Of a stretch of DNA of 64,000 bases, positions 60,402-64,000 are shown piece by piece. How positions within the stretch are numbered: position 1 is the stretch's first letter; each line of letters starts with the position of its first letter. Both the position numbers and the translations under genes were made by a program. This DNA comes from Desulfococcus sp041737845. Lineage in GTDB: Bacteria > Desulfobacterota > Desulfobacteria > Desulfobacterales > Desulfococcaceae. The notes below the pieces were generated by a model. That model made no database searches. It saw nothing but the letters and a program-made list of their open reading frames with translations, and was not told the origin of the DNA. The stretch lies in NCBI RefSeq assembly GCF_041737845.1, contig NZ_JBGSQX010000152.1, positions 47,884-111,883 on the forward strand. The letters run 5' to 3'.

Positions 60402-60750
60402 TATGATATTATTTTGTTATAATTACAAAACCTTAATATCTGTCCAGAAACAGCACAATTTCAAGTAATTTATATATTGGATTGGATTATTTCTGTTAAT
60501 TTTTCACATTTCCCAACATGTAACGCCCACGACCCAGCTTTCTCCGGGCAAAAAAAAAGCCTCCCGATAGAGAGGCTTTTCGATGTAATTTCAAAAAGAT
60601 GGGATTACAATGGCTTGGCTCAACCCTTCCCGTTGTATCGTTCTCAGGAGTAGATCAATTAGCCATTTTTATCAATTTTTGCAAGCTATTGTCACTTAAA
60701 TCGAACCGATCCTGATTCTGCAAAAAAATATCCGATTGTTTTTTGCCGCA
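60402..60750. other. AT-rich intergenic region
   Basis: The 349-bp gap between the glycosyltransferase gene and the Fn3 gene contains the terminator at about 60550-60578 and, beyond it, AT-rich sequence that may hold the Fn3 gene promoter. No gene or RNA could be supported. Confidence 0.4.
60550..60578 (-). terminator. Rho-independent terminator after the glycosyltransferase gene
   Basis: On the minus strand the stem AAGCCTC/GAGGCTT is followed by a run of nine T residues (A-run on the plus strand). It lies about 170 nt downstream of the stop at 60751 and ends the GtrA/GtrB unit. Confidence 0.75.
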
Positions 60751-61719
60751 TCAGCGGCCTTTGGAGGGAAATTCCGCCGCCATCCCTTTTTCGGAAAAAC
60801 AAGATTTATAGACATCCACCAAATACAGCGGGCGCCGTTTGGTCTCATCGAACATTCTTCCAAGATACTCCCCGATCGCCCCCATGAACAGCAATTGGAT
60901 CCCGCCAAGAAAAAGGACCACCGCCATGAGGGACGGATAGCCTCTTACCGGATCGCCGAAAAGAAGTGTTTTTGCTATGATGACCGCCCCGTAGCAAAAG
61001 GATCCGAGAGACAGCAGCACTCCCACATACGAGGCGATCTTCAGTGGAAGGGTCGTGAAGGACGTGATTCCGTCGAGTGCAAAATTCCACAATTTCCAAT
61101 AATCGAATTTGGTCTTGCCGGCATAACGAGGATCACGGGAATAAGGCAAGGCGATCTGGCGGTAGCCTATCCAGGCAAAAAGACCTTTCATGAATCGGTT
61201 GGACTCCGGCAGGCTGCGCAATGCCAGGACCGCCCTTCGGCTCAATAATCGAAAATCTCCGGCATCCTTTGGAATGCTGAAGCGCCCAACCCTTGCCATC
61301 AACCTGTAAAAGTACTTCGCGGTGAATTTCTTGAAAAAGCCCTCCCCCAGACGCTCCATACGCTGCCCGTAGACGTTGTCGTACCCCTCCCTCCAAAGTC
61401 GAACCATCTCCGGGATCAGTTCAGGGGGGTCCTGAAGATCGGCATCAATGATCACCACCGCATCGCCGTCCGCGTGGTCGAGACCGGCCGATAGCGCCGC
61501 CTCCTTCCCGAAGTTTCGGCTCAGGGCGACATAGCTCACGCGTTGGTCTTTCTCACTCAGTTCCTGGATCACCGAAAGGGAACGGTCACTGCTCCCATCA
61601 TTCACAAAGAGGATCTCCCCCCTCATATCGATTCGATCGAGCACCGCCCCAAGCCGCTCATGCAATTCAACCAAGCCATCCTCCTCATTAAAAACCGGAA
61701 CGATCACGATAAGAAGCAC
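60751..61719 (-). CDS. GtrB-type membrane glycosyltransferase (GT2)
   Basis: The GTG start at 61719 follows AAAGGAGTCTCAT. The 322-residue protein has an N-terminal GT2 domain: VIVPVFNEEDGLVELHERL, EILFVNDGSSDRSL, LSRNFGKEAALSAGLDHADGDAVVIIDADLQDPPEL (partly quoted; the DADLQDPPEL metal motif is typical). Two C-terminal membrane segments follow (YVGVLLSLGSFCYGAVII, LMAVVLFLGGIQLLFMGAIGEY). This GtrB/DPM1-like type transfers a sugar onto undecaprenyl phosphate for later transfer to surface glycan. It pairs with the GtrA gene upstream. Confidence 0.93.
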   Translation of the reverse strand: MLLIVIVPVFNEEDGLVELHERLGAVLDRIDMRGEILFVNDGSSDRSLSVIQELSEKDQRVSYVALSRNFGKEAALSAGLDHADGDAVVIIDADLQDPPELIPEMVRLWREGYDNVYGQRMERLGEGFFKKFTAKYFYRLMARVGRFSIPKDAGDFRLLSRRAVLALRSLPESNRFMKGLFAWIGYRQIALPYSRDPRYAGKTKFDYWKLWNFALDGITSFTTLPLKIASYVGVLLSLGSFCYGAVIIAKTLLFGDPVRGYPSLMAVVLFLGGIQLLFMGAIGEYLGRMFDETKRRPLYLVDVYKSCFSEKGMAAEFPSKGR

Positions 61720-61731
61720 ATGAGACTCCTT

Positions 61732-62181
61732 TCAGGTTCTTGCAAACGTCCATATACGATTGAGCATGAAGGTGGAGAGAAACACGGCTCCAGTGGCGAT
61801 GACTTGAGATATCAGATATTGCAGGCCGGCAATTTCTGAAAGCGTGTAAAAGACGCCAAGATTTAAAAAGAAGCCTCCCAATGCCACGCCATAGAACTGA
61901 AACGCCGTTTGCCGCAGCATTTGTTTCGACTTGAACACCCAGATATGGTTCAATATGTGGTTGATGACCGCCCCGACCACAAACCCCAGTGAAGTGGCTG
62001 CAGTTGGGGACATCAGGTCAAACTCAACGCCCATCGCCAGCACGGTGTAATGTGCCAGGGTACCCACCAGCCCTACCATGCCGTATCCGATGATCTGCCT
62101 TGCAATTTTTTTTACCTGAGCTTCCATCATCCATATTTTAGGCAAAATAGCGTATTGAGTTCTCCGATCGTGATCGGTCAT
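61732..62181 (-). CDS. GtrA-family membrane protein (putative flippase)
   Basis: ATG 62181 follows ACAGGAACG; ATG 62130 is an in-frame alternative without a ribosome site. The ~149-residue protein has four membrane segments (IIGYGMVGLVGTLAHYTVLAMG, TSLGFVVGAVINHILNHIWVF, QFYGVALGGFFLNLGVFYTLSE, VIATGAVFLSTFMLNRIWTF; each partly quoted), the GtrA pattern. It is thought to flip the polyprenyl-phosphate sugar made by GtrB. It lies 12 nt upstream of the glycosyltransferase gene. Confidence 0.9.
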   Translation of the reverse strand: MTDHDRRTQYAILPKIWMMEAQVKKIARQIIGYGMVGLVGTLAHYTVLAMGVEFDLMSPTAATSLGFVVGAVINHILNHIWVFKSKQMLRQTAFQFYGVALGGFFLNLGVFYTLSEIAGLQYLISQVIATGAVFLSTFMLNRIWTFART

Positions 62182-62209
62182 CGTTCCTGTGCGCGGCCAA
62201 CCCTGTGAA

Positions 62210-63304
62210 CTAAAGCCGCTGAAACCGCTCTGCGATTTCCGGAACCAACTGCATTTTTTCATACAGCTTACGGGCTATGTATGCGTTTCCTTTCTCCGAA
62301 TAATGTCCGTCGAAGAGCTGGCCTACCTCTTGGGTGGAATATTTTCGAATCTCCTCAATCAGGTCAATCAGCACAAAACCCCTTTTTTCGGATTCGGCGT
62401 GCAGAAATTGGCGCCACTTTTCGGAATGTTTATCCTTGTAATCCGTCACTGTCGGCAAGTGAACCAGGACCAGAATACTGTTTTTGTCTTTATTGATCCG
62501 TTGGAGGTCCTCAATGATCTTTTCAACCACTGCCTGCGTCTCGCGATCCTTTTGATCCTGTTTTCCCAGTTCCAGCGAAGCATCTTTTTTGAACAGTTTC
62601 TTTTTCAAGATTCCGATCATTTTGATGGAATTCAACTGGCTCAATTCCTGCAGATACAGCGGCAATCTGGGGAAGAGATAAGACTGCTTCGGAACCGGAT
62701 CGTTCACGTTCACAAGCCTGTTATCTTTCAGTACCAAAAGCGGTTTGCCATACCCAAGAAAGGTGCCGCTTTGCATCCGGGTAAAATCCGGGGTAATAAA
62801 GGCAAAGAGATGAACATCATGCCCCAGCTTGGGGCTGTTTCGCTTATACCAGAGATATGCCTGGTCGAAGCCGTATCCCCCCTGCCCCAGGTTGACGCTT
62901 TCAATCCGGTTGTTCATGGATTCAAGGAGGCTGCACCACACCTCTTCATTGCCGACGCCATAACCCATCGTAAAGGAGTCGCCCGAGCAGATCACCCTCA
63001 CCTTCTTGTCGGGCACATCCACTCCGAATTCTTTATCATTACGAAACGACATGGAATTGGTGATGAACGTTTTCCCTCTATACATATTCCTGATGTTAAG
63101 GTTGGGCAGATTGATCCAGCCGATCTCCGAATCGTATTGGGTGTGTTTCCTCTCGGATACCAGCCCCTGGTGGCGTGCGCTGCGAACCAGGAGCAGGATG
63201 CTGGTCATCCCCTCAAACAGCAGGAAAAGGATCAGCACGCCGAACAGATTCACCAGTATGATGATGGATACTTCCCGAATTGACCAAATGATTTTGTTCG
63301 CCAT
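62210..63304 (-). CDS. SGNH/GDSL-type membrane-anchored esterase-like protein
   Basis: ATG 63304 opens with a membrane segment (IIILVNLFGVLILFLLFEGM), giving an N-terminal anchor and an extracytoplasmic domain. The SGNH fold is recognisable: block I GDSFTMGYGVGNEEVWCSLL contains the catalytic Ser, VNLGQGGYGFDQAY is block II-like with Gly/Asn, and LFDGHYSEKGNAYIARKL near the C-terminus provides the Asp and His. Such proteins often acylate or deacylate exopolysaccharide. Neighbouring DUF5989 and SxtJ-like genes occur with SGNH genes in polysaccharide loci. Confidence 0.85.
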   Translation of the reverse strand: MANKIIWSIREVSIIILVNLFGVLILFLLFEGMTSILLLVRSARHQGLVSERKHTQYDSEIGWINLPNLNIRNMYRGKTFITNSMSFRNDKEFGVDVPDKKVRVICSGDSFTMGYGVGNEEVWCSLLESMNNRIESVNLGQGGYGFDQAYLWYKRNSPKLGHDVHLFAFITPDFTRMQSGTFLGYGKPLLVLKDNRLVNVNDPVPKQSYLFPRLPLYLQELSQLNSIKMIGILKKKLFKKDASLELGKQDQKDRETQAVVEKIIEDLQRINKDKNSILVLVHLPTVTDYKDKHSEKWRQFLHAESEKRGFVLIDLIEEIRKYSTQEVGQLFDGHYSEKGNAYIARKLYEKMQLVPEIAERFQRL

Positions 63305-63453
63305 ATTCCCCCTTGCCGCACTGAAGTCATTTTGGATCGGGGATCAGAGCTGTCGGCCGATGCATTCCATGCTCCATCGCGCCGTCAGTGACCGCCCGAT
63401 CCCACGAGAGCGGCTTCGACTGCCTCGTATTCCTTCGGATGGGATTTCTCTCC

Positions 63454-63612
63454 CTAAAACAAGGCGTAAATAAACGGAGCGATCGCGCTGCTCTGGGTGA
63501 AAACGATCAGGCCGCTGAACAGAAGGAGAAACAGGACAATCGGCAGGGGCCAGAAACGCTTTCTCTCCTTCATCATACCCCAAAACTCTTTGACTATACT
63601 TTGATTTGGCAT
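63454..63612 (-). CDS. DUF5989 small membrane protein
   Basis: ATG 63612 follows AAAGGAAAATACG. The 52-residue protein (KEFWGMMKERKRFWPLPIV at the start, SSAIAPFIYALF at the end) has one membrane segment. The EFWxxxKERKxxWxLPI and SAxAPFIYxLF pattern is that of DUF5989, a family found beside SxtJ, carbamoyltransferase and SGNH genes in surface-glycan clusters. Function unknown. Confidence 0.85.
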   Translation of the reverse strand: MPNQSIVKEFWGMMKERKRFWPLPIVLFLLLFSGLIVFTQSSAIAPFIYALF

Positions 63613-63626
63613 CGTATTTTCCTTTG

Positions 63627-63866
63627 TTAGAATCTTTTCAAGAATTGTTCCTTGGATTGAGCGGCTTCCTTCCGGGGGACCCAATAAGAGGGCAGTTCCC
63701 TGTCCGGCTTCACGGGCAATGGACGCCCGCCGAAAATCCGTTTCATGAAAGCCGCCGGGGTAATCACGAGATAGTAGGCCAAGGTCAGGACCAGGGCCGT
63801 GACACATCTGCCGATGAAATGGGCAACCTTGAGCCATCCCAGAAAAACCGGCCGCAGTGCGTACAT
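63627..63866 (-). CDS. SxtJ-like small membrane protein, N-terminally short
   Basis: ATG 63866 encodes ~79 residues; a TTG at 63878 is also possible. A stop lies six codons above the TTG and the sequence beyond is AT-rich and non-coding. The product has one membrane segment (TALVLTLAYYLVITPAAF) and ends in KRIFGGRPLP and PSYWVPRKEA, like the C-terminal half of SxtJ proteins (yyLvxTPxGxxxRxxGxDPL, SYWxxRe). Typical SxtJ proteins are about 130 residues with an extra N-terminal helix, so this is either a short variant or truncated. It is 14 nt upstream of DUF5989. Confidence 0.6.
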   Translation of the reverse strand: MYALRPVFLGWLKVAHFIGRCVTALVLTLAYYLVITPAAFMKRIFGGRPLPVKPDRELPSYWVPRKEAAQSKEQFLKRF

Positions 63867-64000
63867 TCCGCACCCCAAAGGTGCAATTACTGATTAATTT
63901 ATTTCGTAACGAAAACAAGCCCATGATGGCTTTAATATATTGATATCATTGTAAATAAAAAAATCTAGACATTTCAACTAGTTGCTGATATCCTTCCCTC
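63867..64000. other. AT-rich region before the SxtJ-like gene
   Basis: The last ~130 bp are markedly AT-richer than the rest and lack a coding frame. They probably contain the promoter of the SxtJ-like/DUF5989/SGNH/Gtr unit. The window edge prevents saying what lies beyond. Confidence 0.4.

Noticed and set aside
1..64000. CRISPR arrays, rRNA, tRNA, complete insertion sequences and prophage genes
   Set aside because: No regularly spaced repeats, rRNA signatures, cloverleaf-like sequence, transposase or phage structural gene was seen on reading the window.

Overview
The window is about 64 kb of GC-rich, gene-dense bacterial DNA from a Gram-negative organism. It carries many lipoproteins, an RND efflux system, TRAP transport, outer-membrane proteins and L,D-transpeptidases. 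The family mix (methyltetrahydrofolate:corrinoid-type methyltransferase with cbiB and a CbiR-like cobamide-remodelling enzyme, DctPQM TRAP system, DUF3141/MaoC-Pta/AckA/FabI operon, DUF2092 and DUF3313 proteins) suggests a Desulfobacterota lineage such as a Desulfosarcina-like sulfate reducer. That is inference: no rRNA or tRNA gene was recognised, and no CRISPR array or complete IS element was seen.

Layout. (1) 1-14.3 kb: a co-oriented envelope cluster on the + strand. It holds a FtsX/MacB-type permease (5' end cut by the window), a formylglycine-generating-enzyme-like protein that lacks the usual C-terminal cysteine, two small lipoproteins, an S41 (Ctp-like) protease, a 2174-residue exported multidomain protein, a polytopic membrane protein and an exported protein. 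The first five genes overlap or nearly overlap. The cluster seems to end in a decapitated gene at 14286. This is the best candidate for an undescribed system. (2) 14.3-20.9 kb: an envelope miscellany with a Braun-lipoprotein-like gene flanked by two L,D-transpeptidases, a patatin lipoprotein, a glycine-zipper lipoprotein, Rap1a/Tai-like and DUF3313 proteins, a beta-barrel protein, a 126-bp inverted-repeat element and a patatin remnant. (3) 20.9-28.3 kb: Ca2+/cation antiporter, K+-channel-like protein and a complete tripartite RND efflux operon. (4) 28.5-37.0 kb: an operon for acyl/acetyl metabolism (GNAT, AckA, FabI, DUF3141, MaoC-Pta fusion, AI-2E-type permease, unknown protein).

(5) 37.1-49.6 kb: a Cys-rich repeat protein, a receiver-only regulator, a DUF2092 pair, and a DctPQM TRAP operon with a universal stress protein. 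The TRAP operon is bracketed by two different two-component systems: a FixL/FixJ-like pair with an ABC-substrate-binding-like sensor, and a NarX/NarL-like pair. (6) 49.9-53.8 kb: VWA lipoprotein, then an SPFH/zinc-ribbon protein overlapping a second zinc-ribbon protein. (7) 53.9-57.0 kb: a His-rich small protein and a cbiB-cbiR-methyltransferase operon preceded by a highly structured leader. (8) 57.1-60.4 kb: two secreted proteins sharing an unrecognised ~150-residue domain (three copies). (9) 60.7-64 kb: GtrB-type glycosyltransferase, GtrA, SGNH hydrolase, DUF5989 and a short SxtJ-like protein, resembling the edge of a surface-glycan locus.

Functionally the window is dominated by the cell envelope (peptidoglycan anchoring, lipoproteins, export, efflux, surface polysaccharide), with a C4-dicarboxylate/acetate carbon-flow section and a small cobamide/C1 operon.
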